Assembly (NCBI GenBank): GCA_020639215.1
Contig: JACKHA010000011.1
Location: 1-64,000 of the forward strand
Direction: 5' to 3'
DNA: 64,000 bases
From: Phycisphaeraceae bacterium
GTDB lineage: Bacteria; Planctomycetota; Phycisphaerae; Phycisphaerales; UBA1924
Every line of letters starts with the position of its first letter. Positions within the stretch are counted from its first letter, which is position 1. The position numbers and the translations under genes were made by a program. Of this stretch, positions 33,992 to 42,910 are shown piece by piece. The notes under the pieces are model-generated. The model ran no database searches. It was not told where the DNA came from and saw only the letters and a list, made by a program, of their open reading frames with translations.

Positions 33992-36900
33992 TCAGTCCAG
34001 ATCCCGATCGAGCGTCGGCACCCGGATCGGCAGCAGGTTCACGCTGATCGACGTCTCGTCCTGGATGTTGTCGTACACCAGGTCGACCCGGAAGTAGAAC
34101 GCCGGGAACTCGCGACGGACGCCCACGCGGGCCCGCCGGAAGTCGCCCTCGTCAACGTCGAACGACACCGAGCCCGTCGCCGCGTATTTGTCGGTGATGT
34201 TGTACAGCCACGCGAAGTCCGCGTACGTCACGTCCTGCGGGTTGAGGAACCGGATCTCGCCGCTGGTGGTCAGCTGCGGCGTGTGGTTGATGATGTACCC
34301 CGCGCTGATCCTGGCCGGCTGGTTGGAATCGAACGAGTAGATCCACTCGGTCGAGAGCCCCAGCGACTCGGTCGCCTGCCACGTCGCGTCCACCCGCCCG
34401 AACGTCCCCGGGTCGGACAGTTCCGGTCTCGGCTCGAAGAACCGCGGGATCAGCGACTCGCGGTCCTGGTCGTCGTCGTTCCAGATGATCTCCGCGTCAA
34501 CCGTGAAGAAGTCCACGCTGCGGAACTGCCCGAACGAGCCACGCTGCGTCTGGAACGTCTGGTCCACGCCGACCCGCACCGTCGTGCCCTCGGCCAGCCC
34601 CTCCACGTCGTCGTCGTAGATCGGCAGGTCCGTCGAATCGATGTTGCTGGCCGCGTGGAACACCGTGACCCGCGGCTCGATGATGTGGCGGATCCGGTGC
34701 ACGTCGAACAGGCGCGACTCGGCCCCGTTGTCCACCCGCTGGATGCTCGTCGAGGCCGTTACGCCCGCGGCCCCCCAGAGGCGGGCGTTGTCATCCTCCT
34801 CGGGCGAGAACTCCTGGAAATCGGTGTCATAGAACGTCGTCCGCCCGACGACGAACGGGTTGATGTTCACCGGGCCGACGGGGACCTTGCTGGACAGCTC
34901 GTGGCGGGCGTCGAAACGCCACACGCCGTCCTCGAAGTACCCCTCGGACCGGAGGCGATCGGCGATGGACTGATCCGGGTCGATGCCGAACGCCGCCCGC
35001 GACCGCCCCACGCGCGTGTAGCCGAGCTCCGCGGCGGTCGGCTCCGTGAAGTTCAGGCGGTTGTACCCGCCGCGCGCGTCGAGCGAGTAGATCACCAGCC
35101 CCGGGTAGCGCTGCGGGAACAGGTCGTCCGCCAGGCGCACGTAACGGAACTCGGGGAGTCTCTCGGTGGTGTAGCCGGGCCCGGCCTGGATGTACTCGTT
35201 GGCCGAGAAGTCGTTGAGCGAGCCGCGGGCGGTGATGGTGACCGCGGTGTTCGACTCGAGGCGCTGGGCGGTCACGCCGGTGGCGAACTCGCGCCGGGTC
35301 TCGCCGTCGCGGTCGAAGAACGCGTCAACAAACGTTTCGTCGCCGATGTACGCCAGCTCGCTGGTGAACGTCCAGAGGTCGTTGTAGATCCAGCGGTGCT
35401 CGCCGAGCACCATGCCCCGCGTGTCGCCGTCGCGCCCCACGCGTGCGCCGGAGTTCAGGCGGTCCTCGCCGACGTCGTTGAAGATGCCGTAGGCCAGCAG
35501 CGAGCCCTCGCCGCGGTCGGTCTTCCAATCGGCGTCGAGCCCGCCGGCGAGGCCCCGCTCGAAGTACCAGTCCACGAGCAGATCGGTCCGCAGCTCGGCG
35601 TCGAGCTCCGAGGGCGGGTCGATGCCCAGCAGCCCCATCGCGTCCCACGTCGTGCGCAGCGCGCCGTCGCCGCCGCCGATCCCGGACAGGCCGATGCCCC
35701 GCAAGGGGACCCGCTCCGGCTCGCCGCTGTACGTCGGCCAGTAGAAGAACGGCAGCGAGCCGGCCCGAAGCGTGAGGTCGTCGGCCTCGACGATGTTCCG
35801 CGTGATGCCGCTGCCCCCCGCCAACCGGCGCAGCGTGATCGTCGACGCGCCCAGCGTCAGCAGCGGGCGGTTGAAGGCCGACGTCGCCAGACGCGGGTTC
35901 TCCGCCGTGAACTCGCTGACCGCCTCCTGGCGGATCACGTCGGCCCGCAGGTACAGCGGCATCCGGAGCTGCTCGTTGTACGTGTTGAACACTCCGTCGA
36001 GCACGATGGCCCGGTCGCTCCGCAGGTCGTAGTACACGCTGTGCCCGCGCAGCGTGTACTGCCCGTCGGTGGCCATCACGGCACCCTCGAGGTACACGCC
36101 GCGGAACTTCTCGCGATCCAGCGTCGCAAGGTCCTGCACGCTGCCGGGGTCGTGAAAGATGACCGCACGGTCGGCCTTGAGCAGCATCGTTCGCCCGCTG
36201 CGCTCGTCGGTGCTCTGGATCACCACGCCGCCGTCAATGACGATCGTGGTCTCCTCGGCCCCACCCTGGACGACGGCCCGCTCGGCCCCGCCGACCGTCA
36301 CGACGCCCGTCCGCGGCGCGATCACCGGCGTCGGCGTCGTGGGAGGCAGCGTCGAGATCGCGTCGCGGAACCGCTCCGTCGCCGCCGCCGCCTCGGCCTC
36401 AGAGATCACACGCTCCGGCGCGGGCACGCCCGTCGCGTCCCGGGGCACCGTCGCCCCCGGCAGGCGCGTGACCTCGCCGGGACGCTGACCCGGCGCTGTC
36501 GGCACGCCCGCGGGCACACCGACCGGCACGCGATCCGGCAGCGTCGCGACACCCCGCTCGTTCCCAACGCCCGCCACCCCGCCCGCCTCGCCCGCCTCGG
36601 GCACGCGGGCCACAAACGTCGGCACCGGCACCGGACGCCACAGCCGCCCGTCCTCCTCGGGCCCGGTGCCCCCATCCGCCAGCGGCGCCAGCCCCAGCAC
36701 GCGGCGCAACTGGGCCGCCAGTTCCGCCTCCGCCCGCTCGACGATCCGGTCGCCGGGACGCCCCTGGGTGACCAGGTCCGCCGACAGCGAAGGCCGCGAC
36801 TCCGATCGAACGATGCCTTGCACCGCCAGCCACGACGCCGCGACCTGTGGCCCGGCGACCGCCGCGGGCGAGCCGACGTCCTCGAACACCACGAACACCT

Positions 36901-37270
36901 GGTACTCGCCGCCCGTCTCGCCGATCGGTTGCACGTTCGTCAGCCAGACGACCGCACGCTTGGCCTGGAAGACCGAGTCGCCCAGCGTGACCACCACGCC
37001 ATCATCCAGCAGCAGGCGGCGCGTCGGGGGCGACCCCGCCTCGGTCCACACGCTCGCCCGGCTGGCCTTCAGCCCGATCGATCCCCACACGACCGGGATG
37101 TTCAGCCGGATTCCGGCGAAGTCGCGCCCCGTGGGGTTCGCGATCGCCTGGGCCCCGGCCGGAGCCGCCACGCCAACGCACGCGATCACGCCGGCGACGA
37201 TCGCGATCGGCGCGCCACAAACGCCCGTGAGGGCGCATGCCGCCGCGCGTGCCGCTGTCGTCCCTGCCAT
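33992..37270 (-). CDS. LptD-like outer-membrane LPS assembly protein
   Basis: 1,092 residues; the ATG at 37270 has AGGACGAG upstream. A signal segment ends APAGAQAIANP. A periplasmic region of about 350 residues precedes an LptA/OstA-like block (TMLLKADRAVIFHDP, FRGVYLEGAVMATDGQYTLRGHSVYYDLRSDRAIVLDGVF). The rest is LptD-type beta-barrel (LRADVIRQEAVSEFTAENPRLATS, LPFFYWPTYSGEPERVPLRGIGL, LVYDNIQDETSISVNLLPIRVP). It should place lipopolysaccharide in the outer leaflet and so implies an outer membrane with LPS. A Val/Pro/Arg-rich low-complexity stretch (about 215-330) is unusual. Confidence 0.85.
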   Translation of the reverse strand: MAGTTAARAAACALTGVCGAPIAIVAGVIACVGVAAPAGAQAIANPTGRDFAGIRLNIPVVWGSIGLKASRASVWTEAGSPPTRRLLLDDGVVVTLGDSVFQAKRAVVWLTNVQPIGETGGEYQVFVVFEDVGSPAAVAGPQVAASWLAVQGIVRSESRPSLSADLVTQGRPGDRIVERAEAELAAQLRRVLGLAPLADGGTGPEEDGRLWRPVPVPTFVARVPEAGEAGGVAGVGNERGVATLPDRVPVGVPAGVPTAPGQRPGEVTRLPGATVPRDATGVPAPERVISEAEAAAATERFRDAISTLPPTTPTPVIAPRTGVVTVGGAERAVVQGGAEETTIVIDGGVVIQSTDERSGRTMLLKADRAVIFHDPGSVQDLATLDREKFRGVYLEGAVMATDGQYTLRGHSVYYDLRSDRAIVLDGVFNTYNEQLRMPLYLRADVIRQEAVSEFTAENPRLATSAFNRPLLTLGASTITLRRLAGGSGITRNIVEADDLTLRAGSLPFFYWPTYSGEPERVPLRGIGLSGIGGGDGALRTTWDAMGLLGIDPPSELDAELRTDLLVDWYFERGLAGGLDADWKTDRGEGSLLAYGIFNDVGEDRLNSGARVGRDGDTRGMVLGEHRWIYNDLWTFTSELAYIGDETFVDAFFDRDGETRREFATGVTAQRLESNTAVTITARGSLNDFSANEYIQAGPGYTTERLPEFRYVRLADDLFPQRYPGLVIYSLDARGGYNRLNFTEPTAAELGYTRVGRSRAAFGIDPDQSIADRLRSEGYFEDGVWRFDARHELSSKVPVGPVNINPFVVGRTTFYDTDFQEFSPEEDDNARLWGAAGVTASTSIQRVDNGAESRLFDVHRIRHIIEPRVTVFHAASNIDSTDLPIYDDDVEGLAEGTTVRVGVDQTFQTQRGSFGQFRSVDFFTVDAEIIWNDDDQDRESLIPRFFEPRPELSDPGTFGRVDATWQATESLGLSTEWIYSFDSNQPARISAGYIINHTPQLTTSGEIRFLNPQDVTYADFAWLYNITDKYAATGSVSFDVDEGDFRRARVGVRREFPAFYFRVDLVYDNIQDETSISVNLLPIRVPTLDRDLD

Positions 37271-37435
37271 GGCTCGTCCTGGGAACTCGATCCCCGATCC
37301 TGGGGTCGGTCGCCCGCCCACCGGGCGTCGATCCTACGGGGCGGCGGCACGGGCCACAACCAAAGGGGCGTCATGTCGGATTGTCACGCGATTGCAGGCG
37401 CCGGCCGACGGACCCAGCGAAGCCCACCCCGGGGG

Positions 37436-37463
37436 TTGAGCCGGCTCCGCCCGGTGGTACACT
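37436..37463 (+). promoter_or_regulatory. Probable promoter of the dockerin gene at 37512
   Basis: TTGAGC (37436-37441), a 16-nt spacer and TACACT (37458-37463), about 48 nt before the start codon. TACACT is the same -10-like hexamer found before several other genes here. Confidence 0.5.
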
Positions 37464-37511
37464 GCCAAGGGCGTGGCACCATCGCGGGTTGGGGACTCAG
37501 GAGGACATGCC

Positions 37512-38366
37512 ATGGTTCGAGTCAACATGCTCCGCTCGGCCCCGCTGCTGGTGGCGCTGTGCGCCGGTGGCGCGTCGGCCCAGTCCATCAACATCGACCT
37601 CGGACGCCAAGGCGGGGTCCCCGGCCCCGCGTTCGCCGGTGCCGGCGTCGCGGGCGTCTGGAACACGCCCGACCTCCAGCTCGAAACGCCCCAGGCCCTG
37701 GTCGACGTTGCCGGCATCGCGACCGGCGCCACGATCGTCAGCCGGTTCGGCCCGCGCGAGTCCGCGCTCCGCCCGGACCCGGGCACGACCGGAGCCGCCG
37801 AGATGCTCCTCGACGACGGCATCTGGGGCACCGCCGACGTTCTGGTCCCCATCACCATCGCGGGCCTCGCACCGGGACGGTACAAGGCCATCGGCTACGG
37901 GTTCACAGGCAACGCGCCGAACGAGCGCACGTGGATCGACTTCGCCAACCCTGCCAACGGACGCAGCAGCGCCGCGGCGGTCGGCGGGGCCTGGACGGGG
38001 GCGTTCGAAGAGAGCGTCACCCACCACGCCGTCGGCATCACCTCGCCCGACGGCATCATCGAGTTCTACGTCGCCGGCGGCATCTGGGGCCAGAGCGGGT
38101 TCTCCAACGGCCTGCAACTGGTCAAGGTCTGCAACGCCGACCTCACCACGGGCGCGATCCCGGGCCAGCCCGGCTTCGGCGTCCCCGACGGCGCCCTCAA
38201 CAGCGACGACTTCTTCTACTTCCTCGACCGCTTCGCCGCCGGCGATCTCGGCGAGGCCGACATGACCACCCTGGCCATCCCCGGACCCGGCTACGGGCAG
38301 CCCAACGGCATCCTCAACAACGACGACTTCTTCTACTACCTGAACCTGTTCGCGGTCGGCTGCTGA
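37512..38366 (+). CDS. Secreted protein of unknown fold with GC-type dockerin tail
   Basis: 284 residues. The ATG at 37512 follows AGGAGG. A signal peptide ends CAGGASAQS. The domain of about 170 residues (INIDLGRQGGVPGPAFAGAGVAGVWN, VDVAGIATGATIVSRFG, LVPITIAGLAPGRYKAIGYGFTG, DGIIEFYVAGGIWGQSGFSNGLQLVKV) looks like a beta-sandwich of carbohydrate-binding or lectin type, but I do not recognise the family. The tail carries two GC-dockerin repeats and ends AVGC. A terminator follows. Confidence 0.82.
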   Translation: MVRVNMLRSAPLLVALCAGGASAQSINIDLGRQGGVPGPAFAGAGVAGVWNTPDLQLETPQALVDVAGIATGATIVSRFGPRESALRPDPGTTGAAEMLLDDGIWGTADVLVPITIAGLAPGRYKAIGYGFTGNAPNERTWIDFANPANGRSSAAAVGGAWTGAFEESVTHHAVGITSPDGIIEFYVAGGIWGQSGFSNGLQLVKVCNADLTTGAIPGQPGFGVPDGALNSDDFFYFLDRFAAGDLGEADMTTLAIPGPGYGQPNGILNNDDFFYYLNLFAVGC

Positions 38367-38395
38367 GCCGCTCGGCCCACAGCGTCAACGGCGAC

Positions 38396-38422
38396 GGGCG
38401 GGCCGGATTGGTCCGCCCTTTT
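38396..38422 (+). terminator. Rho-independent terminator of the dockerin gene
   Basis: GGGCGGGCC (38396-38404) pairs with GGTCCGCCC (38410-38418), with one G-T wobble, a 5-nt loop and TTTTC directly after. Confidence 0.87.
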
Positions 38423-38476
38423 CATGCGAGAGTTCACAAGGCACACTCGTCGCGATCGCACGATCGCCGCGCCGAA

Positions 38477-38926
38477 TCAGAGGCCCCAGTCCTGGAGGAT
38501 TCGGGCCGTTTCGTCGCGGTGCTGGCTCTCGTCGCGGACCATGTCTTCCAGTTGCACCTGCAAACCCTTGTCCCCGAACGCCTCGGCCTGACGCGACCGA
38601 ACGGTGTACCGCTCCGCCGCCGCTCGCTCGGCCTTCAGGACAGCCTCGAGCATCTCCCGGTTCGACTTGGCCTCCGGCACAGGGGCGGCTTCGGCGGTTG
38701 GCGTGCCCCCGAGCGCGACGATCTTGTCGGCCAGGAACTGGGCGTGACCCGTCTCGTCGGGGATCTCGGCCATGAAGAACGCCCGCAGCTGTGGGCGATA
38801 CGGTCCGGTCACCCGGGCGGCGTACGTCAGGTACTGGAGGATCGCCGAGTATTCGTTCGACAAATCATCGTTCAGCGAGGCGATGAGGGCCACGCGTGTC
38901 GGTTTGTCGGTTGCGTCGTCGGGCAT
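38477..38926 (-). CDS. Ferritin-like (bacterioferritin-type) protein
   Basis: 149 residues from the ATG at 38926, preceded by GGAGGAG. A four-helix bundle with di-iron ligands is visible: NDDLSNEYSAILQYLTYAAR, EIPDETGHAQFLADKIVALGG, KAERAAAERYTVRSRQAEAFGD, and MVRDESQHRDETARIL, giving repeated E-x-x-H pairs. It could store iron or protect against peroxide; it is near bacterioferritin in length. It is convergent with the dockerin gene and divergent from dnaB. Confidence 0.85.
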   Translation of the reverse strand: MPDDATDKPTRVALIASLNDDLSNEYSAILQYLTYAARVTGPYRPQLRAFFMAEIPDETGHAQFLADKIVALGGTPTAEAAPVPEAKSNREMLEAVLKAERAAAERYTVRSRQAEAFGDKGLQVQLEDMVRDESQHRDETARILQDWGL

Positions 38927-39072
38927 GGCCGCTCCTCCAAAGAAACACCCCGCGGGTTCGGGGCTCGATCTCCAAGACTGTACGGGCGGGTGTTCGGCGG
39001 ATCGGTGTGGACAGACGCAGGAAACCTGTCGGGTGCCCGACTCCGGGGGGCCGACGCGCCAACACTCCACAG

Positions 39073-40845
39073 GTGGAGCAAGGACGCCCAACCGACCCAT
39101 CCCGCCGCCAGGACGCCGCGCGAGGCCCGCGCCCGGACCTGGGCGGCATCCTCGGCAAGGCTCCACCCCGGAACCCGCAAGCCGAGATGGCGTTGCTGGG
39201 CGCCCTGCTCACCGACCCCCACATGATGGGGGAGATCTTGGCCCTCGTGCCCGGGCCGGAGATGTTCAGCCTCGAGGCCCACGGGGCGATCTACACCGCC
39301 ATCGCCGAGGTCTGGGACCAGGCCCAGTCGGGCGACCTGGTGCAGATCGTCGAACGCCTGCGAGGCAAGAAGTCGCTCGAGGCGGTGGGGGGGCCGACGT
39401 ACCTGGTCCAGCTCGTCGACTCGACGCCCAGCACGCAGGCGGCCCCGCACTACGCCCGGATCGTCGCGGAAAAGTACCGCCTGCGCCGCCTCATCGAGGC
39501 CGCCGAGCAGATCGCGTACGACGCGTACCAGGCGGGCGACGCCGGCTCGGATGAAGTCAGGCTCGTCCTGGACGAGGCCGAGGCCGCGATCTTCAAGATC
39601 GCCGAGGGGGCCAACGCCGACGAGGCCCAGAAACTCTCCGAGCTCCTGCAGGACGAGGTCGACCGCCTCGACCGCGCGATGGACGGCGAGCGCGTCACCG
39701 GGATCTCCACCGGCTTCCACGATCTGGACCGGAAGACCTCGGGCCTGCACCCCGGCGAACTGATCGTCATCGCCGGACGCCCCTCGATGGGCAAGACGAG
39801 CCTCGCACTGAACCTGGCCGAGCAGATCGCCCTGGGCGGGCGGGCCCCGCACGAGACCCACCGCGGCGAGACCCCCGTGCCGGTCGCGTTCTTCAGCCTC
39901 GAGATGTCCAAGGAGGCCGTCTCGCAGCGCCTTATCTCGGCCGCGGCCAACGTCGACCACCAGCGCCTCCGCTCCGGCGACATCTCGATGGACGAGTTCG
40001 AGCGCATCAAGGGCGCGTGCGCCACGCTGCACCACGCCCCCGTGATCGTCGACGACACGCCCGCCCTCACGGTGCTCCAGCTCCGCGCCAAGGCCCGGCG
40101 CATGGCGACCCAGCACAAGATCCGCTGCATCATGGTCGACTACCTGCAGCTGCTCACCGCCCCCAGCGCGGGGCGTGAGAGCCGCCAGAACGAGGTCGCC
40201 GCCATCAGCCGCGGCATCAAGAGCCTGGCCCGCGAACTCCGCGTCCCGGTCGTCTGCCTGGCCCAGCTCAACCGCGGCGTGGAGAACCGCGAGGGCAACC
40301 GCCCCCGCATGAGCGACCTCCGCGAGTCGGGCGCCATCGAGCAGGACGCCGACATCATCATGCTGCTGCACCGCGAGGAGTACTACCACATCGGCGAGCC
40401 GGACTGGCTCGACGCCCACCCGGAGGCCAAGGGCAAGGCCGAGCTGATCATCGCCAAGCAGCGCAACGGGCCGACGGGCGTGGTCGAGTTCGCCTGGGAC
40501 GCCGCGGCCACGCGGTTCAAGAACTACGCGGACATGGACATCGACCCGGCGGCGTACGAGCGGACGATGCGGGCCCCGGCGTCGCTCGAGAAGCCGCGCC
40601 ACCAGGGCAACGGGAGCGGGGGACTTCCCGGAGGCGGTGGGGGAGGCGGGTACACGGCGTACGACGCGAGCGGTGGCGCCTCGAGCGGATTCGCCGCCCG
40701 GGTCGAGCCCAAGCCGTTCGCGCCCGGCAGCCGCACCGGCCCGGTCGGCGAGTTCCGCGACGGCGGCGGGCCGGACCGGGACGAGCCGCAGCGCGACGAG
40801 CCCGTGGACTACGCGGGGGCGGACGACGAGGAGCCGCCGTTCTGA
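39073..40845 (+). CDS. dnaB: Replicative DNA helicase with SSB-like acidic C-terminal tip
   Basis: 590 residues from GTG at 39073, 6 nt after AACACT and with no ribosome site. The N-terminal DnaB domain starts at PPRNPQAEMALLGALLTDPHMMGEIL. The RecA-like domain has Walker A GRPSMGKTS (about 235-243), FFSLEMSKEAVSQRL, IRCIMVDYLQLL (Walker B) and LAQLNRGVENREGNRPRMSDLRESGAIEQDADII. It unwinds DNA at the replication fork. Beyond the normal end (about residue 490) a 100-residue Gly-rich, disordered-looking tail ends ADDEEPPF. This resembles the acidic tip of single-strand-binding protein (DDDIPF), which recruits partner enzymes. That extension is unusual for DnaB. Confidence 0.93.
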   Translation: MEQGRPTDPSRRQDAARGPRPDLGGILGKAPPRNPQAEMALLGALLTDPHMMGEILALVPGPEMFSLEAHGAIYTAIAEVWDQAQSGDLVQIVERLRGKKSLEAVGGPTYLVQLVDSTPSTQAAPHYARIVAEKYRLRRLIEAAEQIAYDAYQAGDAGSDEVRLVLDEAEAAIFKIAEGANADEAQKLSELLQDEVDRLDRAMDGERVTGISTGFHDLDRKTSGLHPGELIVIAGRPSMGKTSLALNLAEQIALGGRAPHETHRGETPVPVAFFSLEMSKEAVSQRLISAAANVDHQRLRSGDISMDEFERIKGACATLHHAPVIVDDTPALTVLQLRAKARRMATQHKIRCIMVDYLQLLTAPSAGRESRQNEVAAISRGIKSLARELRVPVVCLAQLNRGVENREGNRPRMSDLRESGAIEQDADIIMLLHREEYYHIGEPDWLDAHPEAKGKAELIIAKQRNGPTGVVEFAWDAAATRFKNYADMDIDPAAYERTMRAPASLEKPRHQGNGSGGLPGGGGGGGYTAYDASGGASSGFAARVEPKPFAPGSRTGPVGEFRDGGGPDRDEPQRDEPVDYAGADDEEPPF

Positions 40846-40872
40846 TGCCAGGCGGAGCCCACGCGACCGAGC

Positions 40873-40890
40873 CGCGATCGTGAGATCGCG
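40873..40890. other. 7-bp hairpin between convergent dnaB and serC
   Basis: CGCGATC, GTGA loop, GATCGCG. No T-tract follows on either strand. It may act as a weak bidirectional terminator. Confidence 0.35.
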
Positions 40891-40998
40891 ACGACTCCGT
40901 TCCATCTTGGCACGCCCGGGTTCACGCGCCGACAACCGATTGCGCCGACCGGCGCCGATCTCGCGGCTTGCTTGCGAACACGTGCCGGCTCCGCCCGC

Positions 40999-42165
40999 TC
41001 ACCCGTTCTTGGCCTCGAAGTCCTTCATGAACTGCGCCAGCGCCCGGCAGCCCTCGATCGGGAATGCGTTGTACACGCTGGCCCGCATGCCGCCGGTCGA
41101 GCGGTGGCCCTTGAGCTGGTCCATGCCGTTGGCGAGGGCCTCCTTGACAAACTTCTTGTCCAGGTCCGCGGCGTTGGCCACCTTCGGGTTCACCTTGAAC
41201 GTGATGTTCATCAGGCTGCGGCTGTCCTTGCGGGCGTGGGGGGCCCAGAACGCCGACGCGTCCAGCGCGTCGTAGATGATCGCGGCCTTCTCCATGTTCC
41301 GCTTGTGCATCACCGCCAGCCCGCCCTCGTCCAGGATCCACTGGAACACCAGCCCGGAGACATAGATCGGGAACACCGGCGGCGTGTTCGGGCGGCTCTC
41401 GTTCTTGGCGAACGAGTCGTACCGCAGCATCGTGGGCAACTTGCGCACCGGCTCGAGCAGGTCCTCGCGGATGATCACCAGCGTCGTCCCGGCGATGCCG
41501 ACGTTCTTCTGGGCGCCGCAATAGATCAGCCCGTAGTCGCTGATGTTGATCGGGCGGGAGAAGATGTCGCTCGACGCGTCGCACACCAGGGTCGAGCCCT
41601 TGGGCACGTGCGGCAGGCGGATCGAGCCATCGGCGTTGCGGAACTGGGTTCCGTAGATCGTGTTGTTCGAGCACATGTGGACGTAGACGGGCTTGTCCTT
41701 GTAGACGACCTCGTTGTCCGCCGGGCAGAAGGTGTGGTTCGTCTTCCGCCCGTCCCACGCCTCGTAACACTTGGACGAGTACACGCCGACCTCTTCCCAG
41801 GTCTTCTCGGTCCAGACGCCGGTGGTCAGGAACGCCGCGACGCCGTCGTCGGGCAGCAGGTTGGCCGGCACCATGTGGTTCTGGGTGGTCGCGCCGCCGG
41901 TCAGGAACAGGACCTTGTAGTTGTCGGGAATGTTGCCGACCTTGCGGCACGCGGCCTCGGCGTCGGCGAGCACCTTGTCAAAAACGGTGCCTCGGTGGCT
42001 CTGCTCGGCGATGCCGATGCCCGAGCCCATGATGCTCCACAGGTCCTGCTGGGCCTGGCGGAGGACCGGCTCGGGCAGCACGCCCGGCCCGGCTGAGAAG
42101 TTGAAGGCGCGGGCGGGGAGCGCGGCCTTGGACGACGCGACGGCGGGGGCGGCTGCGGTGCTCAT
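40999..42165 (-). CDS. serC: Phosphoserine aminotransferase
   Basis: 388 residues. The ATG at 42165 is 5 nt after TATCAT; a TTG two codons earlier is less likely. It converts 3-phosphohydroxypyruvate to phosphoserine with PLP. Motifs: RAFNFSAGPGVLPEPVLRQAQQDL, ISHRG-type segment GIAEQSHRGTVF, NYKVLFLTGGATTQNHMVPANLL, LVCDASSDIFSRPINISDYGLIYCGAQKNVGIAGTTLVIIR with the PLP lysine in GAQKNVG, and a C-terminal GMRASVYNAFPIEG. serA lies about 750 bp upstream, so both serine steps are clustered around a Uma2 gene. Confidence 0.96.
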   Translation of the reverse strand: MSTAAAPAVASSKAALPARAFNFSAGPGVLPEPVLRQAQQDLWSIMGSGIGIAEQSHRGTVFDKVLADAEAACRKVGNIPDNYKVLFLTGGATTQNHMVPANLLPDDGVAAFLTTGVWTEKTWEEVGVYSSKCYEAWDGRKTNHTFCPADNEVVYKDKPVYVHMCSNNTIYGTQFRNADGSIRLPHVPKGSTLVCDASSDIFSRPINISDYGLIYCGAQKNVGIAGTTLVIIREDLLEPVRKLPTMLRYDSFAKNESRPNTPPVFPIYVSGLVFQWILDEGGLAVMHKRNMEKAAIIYDALDASAFWAPHARKDSRSLMNITFKVNPKVANAADLDKKFVKEALANGMDQLKGHRSTGGMRASVYNAFPIEGCRALAQFMKDFEAKNG

Positions 42166-42270
42166 GGACAATGATACCGCGGTGGGCGACGCCGTTGGCC
42201 GGGAGGGCGGTCGGAGCGAGACCGGGGTAAGTGGGCCGGATCCGCGTGCGCACGTGCAGGCGACCCGGCG

Positions 42271-42852
42271 TCAGACGGCCATCGCGGCCCGCAACGCGTC
42301 CAGGTCGAACGCGAAGCCGGGGATGGCCTCGCTGGCCGCCGTGGCGCCCTCGCAGATCGCCTCAGCATAGACGCCGCCGCTGAGGCGGAACACGCGGACG
42401 CGCCGCTCATCGGGCTCGACGACCCAGTACTCGCGGACGCCGAACCGCTCGTAGTCGGTCCGCTTCGTTCGAAGGTCCATGCGGCGGCTGCTGGGCGAGA
42501 GGATCTCAACGACCATGTCCGGCACCAGCGACAGCGCCTGGTCCCGAGGGAACTCCCGACCGGGTGCGACGTAGCAGACGTCCGGGGAGTAGACCAGGTC
42601 GGGAGCCAACCGAAGATCGACCTCGGGCAGCACCGCCCCGCCCAACGACAACGCGGCGGGGTCGATCTGGCGGAGAATCGCGAGCAGGATGCTCTGGTGG
42701 TGGGGCGTCGGCCTGGGCGACATGATCACGACCCCGTTGATGAGCTGGTACCTGAACCCGTCGTGTTCGAGCGCGAGGTACTCGTCGGCCGAGCAGCGGA
42801 TGCCGATGTACTGCGGCTCCGCGGGGCGAGGATGGTCGACGCTCCGAACCAT
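42271..42852 (-). CDS. Uma2-family (DUF820) putative restriction-like endonuclease
   Basis: 193 residues. The ATG at 42852 is 6 nt after TACACT and lacks a ribosome site. The PD-(D/E)XK-type core is visible: DEYLALEHDGFRYQLINGVVIMSPRP, APDLVYSPDVCYVAP, LVPDMVVEILSPSSRRMDLRTKRTDYERFGVREYWVVEPDERRVRVFRL. The Asp, the Glu of VEILSP and the Lys of RTKRTDY form the expected active site. The family is abundant in cyanobacteria and planctomycetes and has been linked to mobile DNA; its cellular role is unclear. Confidence 0.9.
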   Translation of the reverse strand: MVRSVDHPRPAEPQYIGIRCSADEYLALEHDGFRYQLINGVVIMSPRPTPHHQSILLAILRQIDPAALSLGGAVLPEVDLRLAPDLVYSPDVCYVAPGREFPRDQALSLVPDMVVEILSPSSRRMDLRTKRTDYERFGVREYWVVEPDERRVRVFRLSGGVYAEAICEGATAASEAIPGFAFDLDALRAAMAV

Positions 42853-42910
42853 GTCCGAAGTGTATCGACCAAAGCCCGACAACGCCGACACGATCTCATA
42901 TCCGGCGCAC

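Noticed and set aside
38896..39072. Upstream in-frame start codon for dnaB at 38896
   Set aside because: The added residues are Arg-rich and overlap the start region of the divergent ferritin-like gene; the GTG at 39073 has a suitable upstream hexamer.
33938..39226. Very long plus-strand open frame of over 1,700 codons
   Set aside because: It runs antisense to the LptD-like gene and through three other genes; the product is Arg/Pro/Ala-rich with no domain.
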